A stretch of 64,000 bases of DNA, from assembly GCF_050908995.1 (NCBI RefSeq), contig NC_135123.1, forward strand, positions 14,384,001 through 14,448,000, given 5' to 3'. The DNA is from Andrena cerasifolii. Its lineage: Eukaryota; Arthropoda; Insecta; Hymenoptera; Andrenidae. The first letter of the stretch is position 1, and every line of letters begins with the position of its first letter. Under the pieces are notes generated by a model. It was not told the origin of the DNA, searched no databases, and saw only the letters and a list, made by a program, of their open reading frames with translations. The position numbers were made by a program, and so were the translations under genes. Shown here in pieces: positions 1-32,600 of this stretch.

Positions 1-522
1 TTCCATGGAAATCATTTCTCGTCAATTCGTAATCTTTGCCTCTGATGATGATTTGTCCATTTTTAATACGGTTTGCACATCTGCCCAATATGCAGCCGAT
101 AAATGGATTCGTCGTGGGATTCATGTATCCTGTAAGAGTCAGTTGCGTTTCAAAGCGTTAACATAACTTTATTGTCTTAATGAGAAAAGCATGAAATTGA
201 GTGATTTAACACCTTTCAAATCTTCAAACCCAAGGACAACATCACTAGAATGTCCATATTTATCAGGGCATTTTAAAGACACAATTGTAGCACCCCAAGT
301 AATAACAATAACTTCCATTCGATTAGCATTTATCATAGTATACGATTTTACTATCTTTGGTACGGGCTCGGTAAAAATTTGATCATCATTGCTGTCTAAT
401 TATTGTAATTTATTATTTTTATACCGTGTAAGAGGGTAATCGAGAAACCTACCAACCCAGATTTCTCCAAATATTCCCTCTGTGATTGTTATATTTTTGC
501 AACTGCAGCCATGAAAGTCCAT
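1..522 (-). CDS. Galm: Galactose mutarotase (aldose 1-epimerase), 5' part, runs off left edge
   Basis: Cytosolic enzyme that interconverts alpha and beta anomers of aldoses, feeding galactose into the Leloir pathway. Three exons can be joined on the minus strand: 522-453 (ATG at 522, protein begins MDFHGCSCKN), 395-213, and 129 to beyond base 1. Phases agree at both junctions. The joined protein reads through a beta-strand segment ending WGATIVSLKCPD and then GYMNPTTNPFIG followed by LGRCANRI, which match the family's T-N-P-F-x-G and G-R-x-A-N-R-I blocks near the sugar pocket. The N-terminus is slightly longer than in many family members. The first donor (GTAGGT) is strong; the second (GTGTTA) is weaker. 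About 126 residues are inside the window, so the catalytic His and Glu in the later part cannot be checked. Identification rests on motif memory. Confidence 0.85.
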
Positions 523-3500
523 GTTTAGTGGCATAATTCTGGTCACTGTAATAAAATTTAAATAATACTCAATGCATAAAGCGCTTGTAATATTAAAACT
601 GGTACATTAATTTTAAATCTTAAAACATAAAGGAATTAAAAACATATTGTTTTTTGTTTAAACAATAGAAAAACATTCGACCTTCAAATAAGTAAAATTA
701 AATGTGAAATTACGAAGCAATTTGCTCTTTGGAAATGCTGCGAGAAAAGAAGTATTGTATCATTTCTGCTGTTATTTGAAATGATTTATTAATAATAATA
801 AAACATCACCTACAGTTCGTGATGCTTTAATGTTACAATAATTGTAATAATTAATATAATATATACTCCAGTTACTATTTATAATTTATATAATCAATAT
901 TTATAGAGTAATGTACAATGCTTGGAAAAATACATGAATTTTTAGTGCAAATCAGACACCGCATCGATACGTCTCCCGTTCAAATTTTGTGTATATTCCG
1001 TTACATTTAAATCTGTCGAGTAAAAAATTCGAAGACAATATTCGTTATTGCATTTCTTTAATGAATCCACTTCGTTCAATTTTGCATATCATATATTGCA
1101 ATTCATGAATACTTGCTGCCACTTTTTTTCTTTTCTCTCATACTGTATGAATTCTGTTTTCCATTGCCCGCAGACAATTGATGGTCATGCAGTGCCCAAT
1201 GTATCTCGTTTTGGCAAACTATATCCACCACAGAAAATTCTCAGAAATCCCTACATCTTCGTACAGTTATCGTTAAAGTTATTATACACAAAAGATTTCA
1301 TTCTCAAGCTTTGGGTTCTGCATTTCATTACTTTTAAGGCGCACACCAAAGCAGTCATTTGTTGTTTAAATACACGTGGAACACATTGCACTTAGCTTAT
1401 TAGTAATACTCTTACAACTACAGAGTAATTTTAAATTTAAATAAATTGCCAATGATTACGGATTTACGGGTTGCGGTACATTCTACTCCCTCTAAGCTCA
1501 TATATTACAAAGAAATACTGACAACATAATTAATTTCACACATAAATACCAAGTAATCAAACGACTGCGATAACTCCCCAATGCCGATGCCTTCAAATGT
1601 CGCTTAAGTAAAATTCTTTAACATATTCTACGCAACAAACGAACGTACAAAGAACGGAGGAGGTACCACAGTAAATACTTTGCGTACGTTGAGAGCACAC
1701 TCCTTTTACAATTATCCTCTTGGTCATAAAGTGTTATTGTACAAATTACTAATCTGTAAGTAGCATGCAGTTTTAATGTAACTTCAATAAAGAGATATTT
1801 ACAATTTTAGTTTATATAGACAGAAACACGTTCAGAATAACAATATTTGGTCATATTAGATCTCTCAGGTGGAAAGGAAAGTGTTTCTCAAATGCTTTTG
1901 CTATTCACGTGAACAAATCAAGTCTTTCAACATATATGGATGTAAGAATGGATCTACTACTACTAATATATATATGAAGTGTTATTTTTTATGCAGTTAT
2001 TCTGAACACTGTTCCTTCATAAATTTTGTGTAATCGATGGAACATATTATCTATAAATGGTCTGTACTGAAATACAAAACTCGATTCTTCTTATTTTTAA
2101 GCTAAAGAAGTTGTAATATATAAAAAATAAATATAGCTTAGACTAGCACTGTTGGCGATCACACGCCATTACACAATTGATAGTTGATAGCTGCCTAATA
2201 TTATATTTTTTATAAGTAAATTATTGTTACTATCAACAATTATTGATATTAGCATTCTAAGACTTCATTAAATATTTCTCAATTACCTTGGAAGCATTTT
2301 CAATTTTTCTTTCTGTGTCCCTTAACATATTAATAAGTACATGATACTAGCACCGTAGAATATCTTTGTACAGCATAGAAAGGCATACCCATGAAATATT
2401 TCTCTGTAGGTCTCTAATAACGTCATAAATATTTCAGTCAACCGATTAATTATTCTGAATTATGTGCAACATTCCAAAAATCGAAGTTCCAGAAAGTATG
2501 AGTACAAATCGGATGAGATACCTGACATTGTAAGGTGTGTAATAAATTTCCGCAAATATGCCAATTTAATGGGTTCACTTTTCTTGCTTAAGAAACATTT
2601 AAATGCATCTTCAATGCTCAATTAATTCTACTCTGAGAAGAATTTTATTGGTGAAACATTTAAACAATCTCTTGGCAATCGAATGGAATACTCCGATGAT
2701 AAAGAATTTTCGTTACGCGTGTGAAAGAAAACTGCACGTTACAAATCTATTAAATATTACAATCCACCAAAAAAATACTTCTTCAGTTCGTCTATCCTCC
2801 CTTGTTTTAATTCTACCGTATTTTATGTACATTGCGACATATCCTACAATACTGATTATCGTTCAGGAAATCATTGCAGAAACATATAGCTTGTGAAACA
2901 GAAATCATGTGTCGCTTTTCCATGTTTAACATTCTAAACGAGGCCGAAGAAATGCATGAATTATTTTGATCGAATAAAGAATACGGCGTAGGACATACGC
3001 AACATGTAAATAAGTTTTGATTGGCTTGTGTAAGTTTAATCTAAATAATACGTTAGTTATAATACATTATCGAACCAATAAATTAGACGCATTCACACAT
3101 AAGAAATCAAGTTCGGTTAATTCCTTTTTAGTAATCGAAGAGATACAGAATACAGATCAGAATGCAAGTTGCCGTGACTATATTTCTCTCTTCCAGGTTT
3201 GTTCAGGTGGTTTGAAGAAAGAAAGGAAATATATCTTTCTTTTTAACACACAGTATCCTGATCACATATTAGCACTTTATGTATAAAATAATTTGTAGAG
3301 CACACGTGCATTTAGATATCCTAGAAATCTCTCGGACATACTTTACACAGTGTGACCTATATAAAGGAATGTACCAACCGCTGTTACATTGTTAAACAGA
3401 TAGTAATTATCCAATGTATAATTATATATGTACAGCATTGATTATGTATATATGGAGTGTTTTTTGTTCTAAAACAATTTTGTAAGTATATCACACCTTA

Positions 3501-4820
3501 GACAGCTACATATACTCTTCATAGATGTATTAGGTATGTCGAACACCTCTCTACAGGTACGCCAATCACTTGAATGCATACTGTCTTTATATATAAAAGA
3601 GGTGGTGTTTTAACTGCACATGGTATACTAAATTAGATCTATCACTCTGGTAGCTCACGAATGCATTAGAATCCCTACTGTACAAATTTCTCACACGTGT
3701 ATCTAGTGCCATGGTATCTGTATAAAGATTCGAAGATGAAATAATGCGTGACACCCGACAAATAATTGGAAATAAAAAGATGGGTATCTATATTTTATAA
3801 TGTTTATGTAAAAGAAACTGCATATGCAGGAAAACACTATGATTTTAGGAAAGTTATTATCATCTATGCCTCGCGATAGAAAATTTGCCTACGAGTATAC
3901 GTATGTATATTGTCAGAAAGTAACGGCGAGAAAGAATACGAATGATTTTGTATGGGGATCATCAATGTTTTCCTGGCTATATGATCATTTCCACTATACT
4001 ATGCATTCAACTATTTCTGTCAGTCGTAAAGAATTTCAATGGAATGTGAATTACTGTTAACGCAAACATCTCCAATAAATGTGAGCAGACTGTTGTATAA
4101 TTAAAGGAGCAATGAAGTCTCGTTGTGGCATTTGGTGAACAAGTAGATATACAGAATTGGATTCTTAATATTCGGAGAAAGAAAATAATATCATCTTTAA
4201 CGAGTCTTAACGACTTACATAATGCTCTCTTTCAAGACATCCGAACGAAGCTATTCATTCTTTTTTAAATGCTTTAAGTGCCCGTTGTGAATAATAGAAA
4301 TACATAGTATTTACATGCTCAATACCAACAGCAGACGCAAGATGTGTGGAATGTATGATTAAAATATTAGTAATACATACAATACAGTTCAAATAACGTT
4401 ACATAAATGTTGAATGCGCAATGTAAGAATTACAGTTATGGCATTCGTACTATTTCTACAGAACGTACACGAGACATACCAGTCCTTTATCGAATTAAAA
4501 ACAGTCTGATCGAATATAAGAGTCTCTTACAAGGATGTCTCGATATTACATGTATATATAGTATGTATATGGAATGTTAAACTCTTACCATATTCGATGA
4601 CCTGCATTGATACATGAAAAAAATGTTCTGCAGGAGGCAGTGCTTCGACAGCGTGCATCGCAAGTGTCGTCTAGTCGTAATGGTTTGATAAATTTCTGCC
4701 GCGTCAGATACTCTTTGATTCGTGTTGTGATTCTATTAATTTACTGTTACTTTCAACATTGACAAACTTCTCGGACCCGAACTAATCCCTATCATCTTTG
4801 TTATCTTAAATAAGCCAATG
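523..4820. other. Intergenic and likely slipper 3' UTR, no gene seen
   Basis: About 4.3 kb of AT-rich sequence between the mutarotase start and the slipper stop. Short open frames here (for example 1048-1395 and 2603-2896) have low-complexity composition, no recognisable domain and no splice-supported extension. The part nearest 4820 is expected to be the 3' UTR of slipper. No tRNA, rRNA or mobile element was recognised. Confidence 0.6.
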
Positions 4821-23779
<18,959 letters not shown>

Positions 23780-26491
23780 AAAAGTATTTTTAATATCACC
23801 TTCTAGTTAAGTAATACGCATCCCGGCAGTTTTCGTACAGTCGTTCGTGGAATTGCGCACCGCCGTTAACTATACGAATTATTACGAATGCGTTAGAAAT
23901 GAAGGATTCATTCCAACTATAAATTGACAAATACGATTTTTTGATGAAAGATTATTCTTTGAAATTGTATATAATGAAAGCCGACGAATTTTAAAACTAG
24001 TTTCCTAATTACATTATATAATATATAGTCAGAAAATACTCTTCTCTGCGTAATTGTTTTGGAAATTTTCATTCGTCCAACGTTTCTTTTCTCATTCGTT
24101 CATTCCTGTGTTGTTCTTTCATCGCGATTATTGTTCGATAGGCGGGGTCTTCTCAAACGATTAATCTTTAAATGGTTGCGCAAAATGATAGCTGATATTT
24201 TCTCATAATTATGATAAAAAACATTACTTATGTATTCGCTGATTGTGAGAAGACTAATGCCAATCGCCAAGTTATTCAATGCAATGTATATTGTATCATG
24301 TTGTATTATACCATGTACCATATAACTATTAGATGATCTACTAGTAATGGAAACTAGATGCTACTTGTTGTTAACAATCTAAATTATTATTCTCATCGAT
24401 TTACGATCCCATTATTACGTATGTTCAAGTCCCAATAGTTTGCAGTGTAAGAAAAAAGTCTGACGAGTCTAAAACCTACAAAGTACAAAAAGCTACGTCA
24501 ATTTGTATTCTCATCATGAAGTTTGTAGCGATGTCATTCACGGGGAGTCTCTAAAAACGAACTAGATTACCATTAAACATTCATCGATTGTGTTATTTAT
24601 TAGAAAATGTTATAGAAATGTTTTAGGCGTTGTTACTGTCAAGCACCCAACAACAAGTAGCATCCATAGAAATTTGTATATAATGTCATTCGTGTTTTTC
24701 TACATTTTGTTACGTTTTTTTTAAAACTACTTGATATAGATAAGTTGTAAATACGCGTAAAATTTCTGCAAGATTAAACCTCCAAATGTATTTACTGAAC
24801 GTGTAATTTTGTGGGGCCACAAAATCGCATCTGCAGAACATATCGGCGCACTGATACCAGTGTTATATATATATAACTCGAACAATTTGGTTTGTGTATC
24901 TTCGTTGTACGGAAAATCATGATGAACACAGTGGTGTATTTACATTTGATATATCTCTCGTTAAAATTTTCATCGTAACTAGGAGATATTAAACTAATAA
25001 AACGGTATCGCGATAGGGAATCAAATTCCGTGCGAAAGATTATCACGCGTAAACGCACCATGATATTTATCTAGAGAAGAAAAATAAATCGATTATAATT
25101 TTTCTTTTAAAGAGAGACTTATTAAATGTTTTTTCCTAGTTTTATAAATATATATGTAGTATGTATAGTCGTATAAGTTAATTTTCAATCTATTCGTTTC
25201 GTCGGAACTGTTAATAGAAATTTTAAGCACACGTACTGGTTATTAAAATAATACTAATGAAAAAAAAGGGGGTTGCTTGCAAAATTGTAGAATACTCCCT
25301 TTACGTTTAAGATTAAATGAAGGAGAATGAATGCGTTTAATGTGAGACATGAAAGATTTTGCAAGTAACCAAGGAATCACAGCATTGCCTTATCACGCTG
25401 TCTCTTGAAAACACCCGACTGATAATGAAAATTTTAGCTAGTCCTTTAACCGTTGGTATACATGTTACGTATCGCTTGCTGCCAAGGGACGAAAATCTCT
25501 TTCACTGGGGAATACATGGATTAAACGATCTTTATTAAGTTTCTGACCTACTATCGATATCACTTTTTACATAAATTGTACAGAATTATTTGCGATTCAA
25601 GATGGACATGCAACTAAAAGTTAAATTACTATTCGTTCGTATATCATTACAACGATCGTGAATTTAATGCCTTAGGTTTGTACTTGCTATTCAACAATAA
25701 GCCGTGGTTGGCTCTGTTACGTAACGAGCATTAAGTAAATTTCATTCGGATCAATAAAATTAATCTTATTAACTGGATCCCATTAAAAGATATTTGAGTA
25801 GCGATAACAATTATGCAAAGAAAGCGAGTACCTTGAAATATACTTCAGTTTTAATATTAGGATTAATTCAGTAAGTACAGCTAGTATCAGGACGTCGTAG
25901 ATTAAAAAAGGCCGCTAATCTTAATTACTACAACACATTATACTATGTAATATACAATCAGTCTAAAAAAAATCATTTTATAATCATGTTATAATATTAT
26001 TAAAAGGTATAATACATTACCAAAAGTTTGTAAAGTAATTAACAAATTATTATAACTATTATAAATAATAAATGAGAATACGTTATCTTTTTAGAAACAA
26101 TGTCTTGTACTTTACCCTACTATTTTATTGATTGGAAGTCGAAAGCATGTGCCTGCAATAGAAACTCGAGTTGGCATTTTAAAGTTGTATACAAAATTCT
26201 AAGTCTTAGTTATAATCTATGATAGTATACATATGATTCTGTTCCTCTGAATTGTGGTCCTGTTTATAGATCTCTACATTGCTTCATAGAATCTAATGTA
26301 ATTCTCTAATATAGTTAAATTCTCCATTTAAGTTTCTAGATTAGATTTAAGACATGATTGACACCAGAGGTATAATTCTCTATAAAGTTCATAGACAATT
26401 CAAACTGAAATGAAATTATACAGCGCAATACAGATTGCAAGTAATAATTACAACAATTTTACATAATATACAGTCATAGCGTGCACGCATT
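23780..26491. other. Pecanex 3' UTR and intergenic DNA, convergent with thioredoxin
   Basis: AT-rich 2.7 kb between the pecanex stop and the thioredoxin stop; the two genes converge. It should contain both 3' UTRs. Short frames (24100-24321, 24792-25061 on minus) have no recognisable features. Nothing else was seen. Confidence 0.6.
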
Positions 26492-26920
26492 TTAAATTTC
26501 TTTCTTATCACCTTCAGGATTCGAGGGTGGATTGTCAGTGAGCTTATGTATTAAATCCTCTATCATACCTATATCGACTAGGCCTACAAACTTGTCCACA
26601 ACCAACCCGCTCGAGATTGCTATAATAGCTGGCACAGCTTTTACTTCGAAGATGTGCACTAATTCCGGATTCGATTCTAGGTCTACGATGGCGAGATCCA
26701 ACGTGTCCATGGGCTCTATAAGGTCTATTAATCTAGGCGTAAGTATTTTACAAGGGTCGCACCATTCTGCGTGAAAATTTACAATTACGGGTACAGAGCT
26801 ATTCATTACCTTACTAACAAATTCACTACTATTGTTTATTTCAAATCGTTTATTCTTCTGGCGGGATAAAGAGACATTTCGCACCAACACTGACGAAAGC
26901 TTAGTAGTGTTTCGTAGCAT
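26492..26920 (-). CDS. Mitochondrial thioredoxin (TXN2-like)
   Basis: Single coding exon, 142 aa, for a small disulfide reductase expected in the mitochondrial matrix. Residues 1-24 are basic and Ser-rich with no acidic residue (MLRNTTKLSSVLVRNVSLSR onward), as in a mitochondrial presequence. The fold follows: VPVIVNFHAEWCDPCK with active Cys 54 and Cys 57, a central Asp in DLAIVDLE, the cis-Pro loop KAVPAI (Pro 97) and a last helix. The active site is WCDPC rather than the usual WCGPC, with Asp at position 55. It lies 222 bp downstream of the TMEM218 stop on the same strand. An acceptor AG at 26940-26939 sits just upstream of the ATG, so the 5' UTR is probably spliced. Confidence 0.9.
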   Translation of the reverse strand: MLRNTTKLSSVLVRNVSLSRQKNKRFEINNSSEFVSKVMNSSVPVIVNFHAEWCDPCKILTPRLIDLIEPMDTLDLAIVDLESNPELVHIFEVKAVPAIIAISSGLVVDKFVGLVDIGMIEDLIHKLTDNPPSNPEGDKKEI

Positions 26921-27142
26921 TTTCTAATGTTATAAATACTGTCTATATTACAAGCAATAAAAGATCGATTAACTAGAAGGACAATTAAGTCGCTCTTTTC
27001 TAGTCACCACACATAATCGATAGGAACTGCGTTAGGATTCTTATTTTACAGAGGGCTCTGAAAGATATATGAGAATAAAAAATTCCTATGGTATATCGTT
27101 CCCTATATAAAAATTACAACAGAAGACACTTACCGTAAATGT

Positions 27143-27563
27143 CTAAAAGATCCAGTTAGTTATTCGAATTGGTCTAACGGAGTCGGTTAATGCAAATTTA
27201 ATATATCCTATCAAGCCGATAATAGAAGACACAATTAACAACGTGAGTAGCAGAATACGCCAGATAAACAAATGATCGTATATCTGTAAAGAAAGTAAAT
27301 TTATATTGTTTATTATCTACAGAATGGGTTGTAGTATACTATTTATGTTACTGTTTGCGTACCTTATTCTCAATGGAGGTAGATCTCTCTGATGCTCTTG
27401 GCAAAGCGATTAAAATAACTGTGCATATGCTAACGATAAATATAGCTATAGCACCGATTTTCTTCTCAATCCGTAAGGAGACAATAAATATGAATAGTGC
27501 CAGGGCCCATAGAATTAGAATAAGCAATAATCCTATGCCGACTCCAAATACCACATTAGTCAT
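27143..27563 (-). CDS. TMEM218-like small membrane protein
   Basis: Two exons, 27563-27363 and 27283-27143 (TAG), 342 nt, 113 aa, close to the vertebrate length of about 115. Three hydrophobic segments: residues about 4-31 (VVFGVGIGLLLILILWALAL onward), about 36-54 (IGAIAIFIVSICTVILIAL) followed by PRASE, and in exon 2 RILLLTLLIVSSIIGLIGYI. The pattern GVGxG, then LW, then a central LPRA and a last span matches TMEM218, a ciliary transition-zone protein in vertebrates. A strong donor (GTAAGT at 27133) lies right after the stop. Assignment rests on length, topology and short motifs, so a similar unrelated membrane protein is not fully excluded. Confidence 0.75.
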
Positions 27564-29629
27564 GCCACTAAAAAGGGAAATTCAAACGTTCACCCATCAA
27601 TTTAGTATTTATTTACAGGGTCTTATAAATACTTAATACGCGACTCTGTCAGTTACTCGGAGGAGCAGAAAAGTTGTGAAATAATGTAGAATGTACGAGC
27701 CTAAGAGTAAAAACGAGTAGAGGCCGATAACGATAACGATAACAATCGCGGCAAGATAAGAACGAGTGTGAATGAGTGTCTAAAAAATTAGATTCTTGGG
27801 ATACATAGTTTGTTATCGAATATCTTGGAATTTCTATTCTGTTTCCGTACGTAAATCTACTACTTTATTAAACTATTTACATATACTTCTATAAAAGTTA
27901 TCTTTCCTCGGTAAATGAAATATAAATTACATTGTTCCTTTTAATCTGCACTTTGCTGGTTTCTATCGAACACCATTTTACTCATGAAAACTATGTATGA
28001 ACTATATTTGCCGCACATTATATTATTCTACACAAAATTGTGGTACAAACCATACCTCTTAACTATAAACTGTTGCAAACATATTCAATGTTATTGCATT
28101 TAATTAGAACTAGAAGTAATGCTTCGCAAATTTAACAACAGAGGGCTACCAGAAGCAATCGATTCTCGTTAGTTCTTTAACAATACTGCAATAGTATTCA
28201 ATTCTTTCAACTGGTCAAATTTTTACATGTTTAAAGTTTAAACAATCTGGTATCATTAAAGCAGACCTATTTCTCACCTGCGTGAACATCATATTGTGTC
28301 CCTATTAACAATGCAGATTTTGTTGTATGTCACGCATGCAAACAGCGCGGGTTAAAGAAACTGTGCATTCAAATCATCGCTATCTTTAGTCGCGCGGGTC
28401 GCGCGGCGCGACTCACGTTCGACTCTGCTCGAGCTATAAAAAAGTGGGGGTTATTCTCATTTTTCTTTAAATGTTTTGTTTTATTAACTATTTCGAAAAA
28501 AGTGAGTACGATTCTCTTGTTTGGAAAGTCTACATACTTATCATATAGATTTTAAGTCGAAAGGGGTTGTAGTTGCTTAAAAAATTACGTAATTCTATGG
28601 AAATAGTATAGATTTGAGGTTAAAATACCAGCGGGCTGTATAATAATTGTAATGAGTATTCAGTCACTTGTGAAACGTAGCAGTGACTACATTGACCGTT
28701 TTATAGGTGACGAATTTTTACATAAAAGACGGTAAATGCAATCACCAGCTGCATTTTGGACTATTCATGGATATGAAAATCGCACAAGACGTTACTATAT
28801 CTGAATTATGAATTACACCACGGTTATCTTTTGTATATTACGAATGCTTTTGTAAGACTTGATTGTATTGCGTTTCACTTATTTCAATAAAATGCAGCTA
28901 AGTGATAAAAGAGTATTATTATTTAACGAGCCCTTCTTCCACTACTTATTCCTTCCTATTCCAAACATATATAACAGACATGTTAAAAAGGATACCTAAA
29001 ATGAAATCTCAAACTTATCCTGAACGTTATATCCATACTGAGTGAAAAAATTAAGGGGACTTTAAAAATTTAAAGAAAAATTTGTGTAGCTTCCCTTCTT
29101 TGTAGCTCGACAAGTCGACCTGAAGTGAGCGGCGAAGGAATTTAAAACTTCACACTATTATGCTTAAGAATTAATAATAACTATATAATAAGTACTTAGA
29201 ATATAATATTAAAAAGGTTTTTACACAGGAAGAACACGAAGCGGAAGATTAGTAACATCGGTAATATCACAGACGAGGATGCCTATTACTACCTCGTCTC
29301 AATTGTTGTCTCTTGTCATCACTTTAACAATAACGTTTGACGATTCTATAATAGCGATTCCCTAGAACCATAAAACGAATTATTTATGCTGGACGTTCAC
29401 GATGTATGTTGTGGTAACACTGAAGGAGACATAGGGACATTTATGTTATACCGTTAGAGACTGTTTTGTTCCCTGCGAAGTAAAGGGAGCAGTAGTTGTT
29501 TGAAATTAAACGTATCCAAACGTATCTTTCATGGAACGCTAGGAGTTTATACGTCTCGAAAAAGCTGCGTTTAATTTACAGCTTTTCCCATTGTTGTAGG
29601 TATACTAAGAATTGTTTTTATAGAAAATC
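27564..29629. promoter_or_regulatory. Divergent region between TMEM218 and mud
   Basis: Two kilobases between divergent start codons. Mostly AT-rich, with a short GC-rich patch at about 28388-28435 containing several GCGCG words, likely a promoter or upstream exon for mud. No open frame of interest was found. Non-coding first exons of mud may lie here. Confidence 0.4.
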
Positions 29630-32600
29630 ATGAAACTATGGCTCCAAATTATATTAGAATGGGTAAGTCAAATAGTTATGTAAATTTAATATCGTACGAG
29701 TAATTAAATTCATATCACCCAATTCATCATTATTAAACGAATGAACGAAAAGTTTTAATTCTTATGTGTATAACCATAACTTTGCAGGTATAACAAAATG
29801 TGCTTATAATTGTAAAAAGTTTGCTTTCAAGTTTTGTAAAATCCATTACCTTGTCATACATTGCGCATCCTGAATATGAGTACTGAAATGTATCGTTACA
29901 TGACAGATAATAAAGTTAATCATATTTTCAGCTCAATTGTTTGGATATCTTAGAAACGAATATTAAAGATTTAACAGAGTTAGAAGATGGAAAGTTTTAC
30001 AAAAAGCTGATAGAGTTACTGTAAGTAGCATCCTATTATATTTATTTGTTAGTAGAAATAGTGGTGTAGTATTATTAATAATGTTTCTTTACAGTTCATG
30101 GAAAGGTGCAAAAGATATTTTAAATACAAACAGTATTGTTACAAACTTTTTACAAGGTACGTAAACGTAATAGATAATTGTTACGAGTATTATCCAATTG
30201 TATGACCCAAATATAATATGGTACACATTTTATGCAGATGAATATCCCGAGTTTATGTTTAACGATGAACTCACTGGAGAAGTGGAACATATATACATCG
30301 CGTCTGTATTCTTATTACACACATCCCAAGAAGCATTGTTTCATCAGCCAATGTGTAACAGATTACAGCACGAGACGCAGGTTAAAATTAAATCATTTCT
30401 TGAAATGATCATCCCTTACGGGAAAAACATAACCAGGGAAACTTTGAAAACAGTAATCACTGAGTTAGGAGAGGATGTACCGAAAACACCAGGAATGCCA
30501 AGTCTGAAGGAGTTTTTTAATTCCCCTGTCGCACGATCTGCACAGAGTTATAAACTGTTGAGCAGTAAGTATCGGGAGTTAAGAAAATTGAAGACTGAGC
30601 TGGAAGTAGAGAGATTCGAGAAAGCTGATTTGCAAGAGGATCTGAAAATTCAGCAAAACAAAGTTCTGAGTCTACAAAAACGGTTGCAGGAAAAAGGTGC
30701 AGAGATAAAAGCCATACGAGATGAAAGAATAAGGCAGAATACTCCGCAGTCGTGTAAAAAGAATAAACGTACAGTAGATTACGAACGGCAATATCGGAGG
30801 GAAATAGATTGCTTGGAAGATCGATTATTACAGAAACAAAGCGAGGTAGATAAACTCGAAGCAGATAACGATACCTTGTCAAAGAAAGTAAAATGTGCGG
30901 GAAAGCAATGCGTCTACTTTCGGGAGAAACTAGTGAATTTTGAGAAGGCTTTTGAGAACTTGCAAATTCAGGGAGAAATCAAAGATAGAGAGCTGTTGAA
31001 TCTTAGAGCGGCTAATGAAGAATTAAAACTGCATTTGAACGAACTTAACAAAATGGGCGTTGAAGAGCAAAGTTTTGAAATTGAGGGTGTAGTACCTTTA
31101 AATTCAAGTATATCACACTTCAATAATAGCGAAGCTTTAAGTTCTGTGATTGAGATTCAGTTACAGGAAGCGAAAGAAGAATCTGCTTCACTGAAAACTC
31201 AGCTTGATATTTTAAAGCAGAAATTAGATTCTACAACTCAAGACTATGAAAATGTAACAGAACTGTTGAGAGAAAAGACACTAATCTCACAAAATGTAGA
31301 AACCAAATTAAATACTGCCCTAAATAAATTAACTCGAGAGGTTGAAGCCTTGCAAGAAGAGAAAACATCTGTAATAAATACAAATAGAGATTTAGAAGAT
31401 TTATCCAATTCTCAGAAGAAATCTTTGTCACAACTTGAAGAAGCTAAAAGCATTCTAAATACTGAAGTGGTTACTTTGAAAGAAAAAGTGAAGAGTACAG
31501 AGGAATCTTTATGCAAGGAAAATGAAAATAATGTAAAATTAAATACTGCCCTAAATAAATTAACTCAAGAGGTTGAAGCCTTGCAAGAAGAGAAAACATC
31601 TGTAATAAATACAAATAGAGATTTAGAAGATTTATGCAACTCTCAGAAGAAATCTTTGTCACAACTTGAAGAAGCTAAAAGCATTCTAAATACTGAAGTG
31701 GTTACTTTGAAAGAAAAAGTGAAGAGTACAGAGGAATCTTTACGCAAGGAAAATGAAAATAATGTACAATTAAATACTGCCCTAAATAAATTAACTCAAG
31801 AGGTTGAAGCCTTGCAAGAAGAGAAAACATCTGTAATAAATACAAATAGAGATTTAGAAGATTTATCCAACTCTCAGAAGAAATCTTTGTCACAACTTGA
31901 AGAAGCTAAAAGCATTCTAAATACTGAAGTGGTTACTTTGAAAGAAAAAGTGAAGAGTACAGAGGAATCTTTACGCAAGGAAAATGAAAATAATGTAAAA
32001 TTAAATACTGCCCTAAATAAATTAACTCAAGAGGTTGAAGCCTTGCAAGAAGAGAAAACATCTGTAATAAATACAAATAGAGATTTAGAAGATTTATCCA
32101 ACTCTCAGAAGAAATCTTTGTCACAACTTGAAGAAGCTAAAAGCATTCTAAATACTGAAGTGGTTACTTTGAAAGAAAAAGTGAAGAGTACAGAGGAATC
32201 TTTACGCAAGGAAAATGAAAATAATGTACAATTAAATACTGCCCTAAATAAATTAACTCAAGAGGTTGAAGCCTTGCAAGAAGAGAAAACATCTGTAATA
32301 AATACAAATAGAGATTTAGAAGATTTATCCAACTCTCAGAAGAAATCTTTGTCACAACTTGAAGAAGCTAAAAGCATTCTAAATACTGAAGTGGTTACTT
32401 TGAAAGAAAAAGTGAAGAGTACAGAGGAATCTTTACGCAAGGAAAATGAAAATAATGTACAATTAAATACCGCTCTTACAGAAACAAAATTGGAAGTACA
32501 AGAAAATGTTAAATGTATACAAGATTTAACACGGCAAAATAATTTACACAAAACTAACATTGAAAATTGTAACCAAAATTTAAAGAAAATTATGCTCCAT

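Noticed and set aside
1048..4060. Several short plus-strand frames (1048-1395, 2603-2896, 3017-3286, 3824-4060)
   Set aside because: AT-rich, no domain, no consistent splice sites; expected by chance in 4 kb of such DNA.
31231..32560. Series of similar minus-strand frames spaced 231 bp apart, superficially like a repeat array or CRISPR
   Set aside because: They are antisense shadows of the mud coding repeats. There are no spacers, the units are contiguous, and the genome is eukaryotic.
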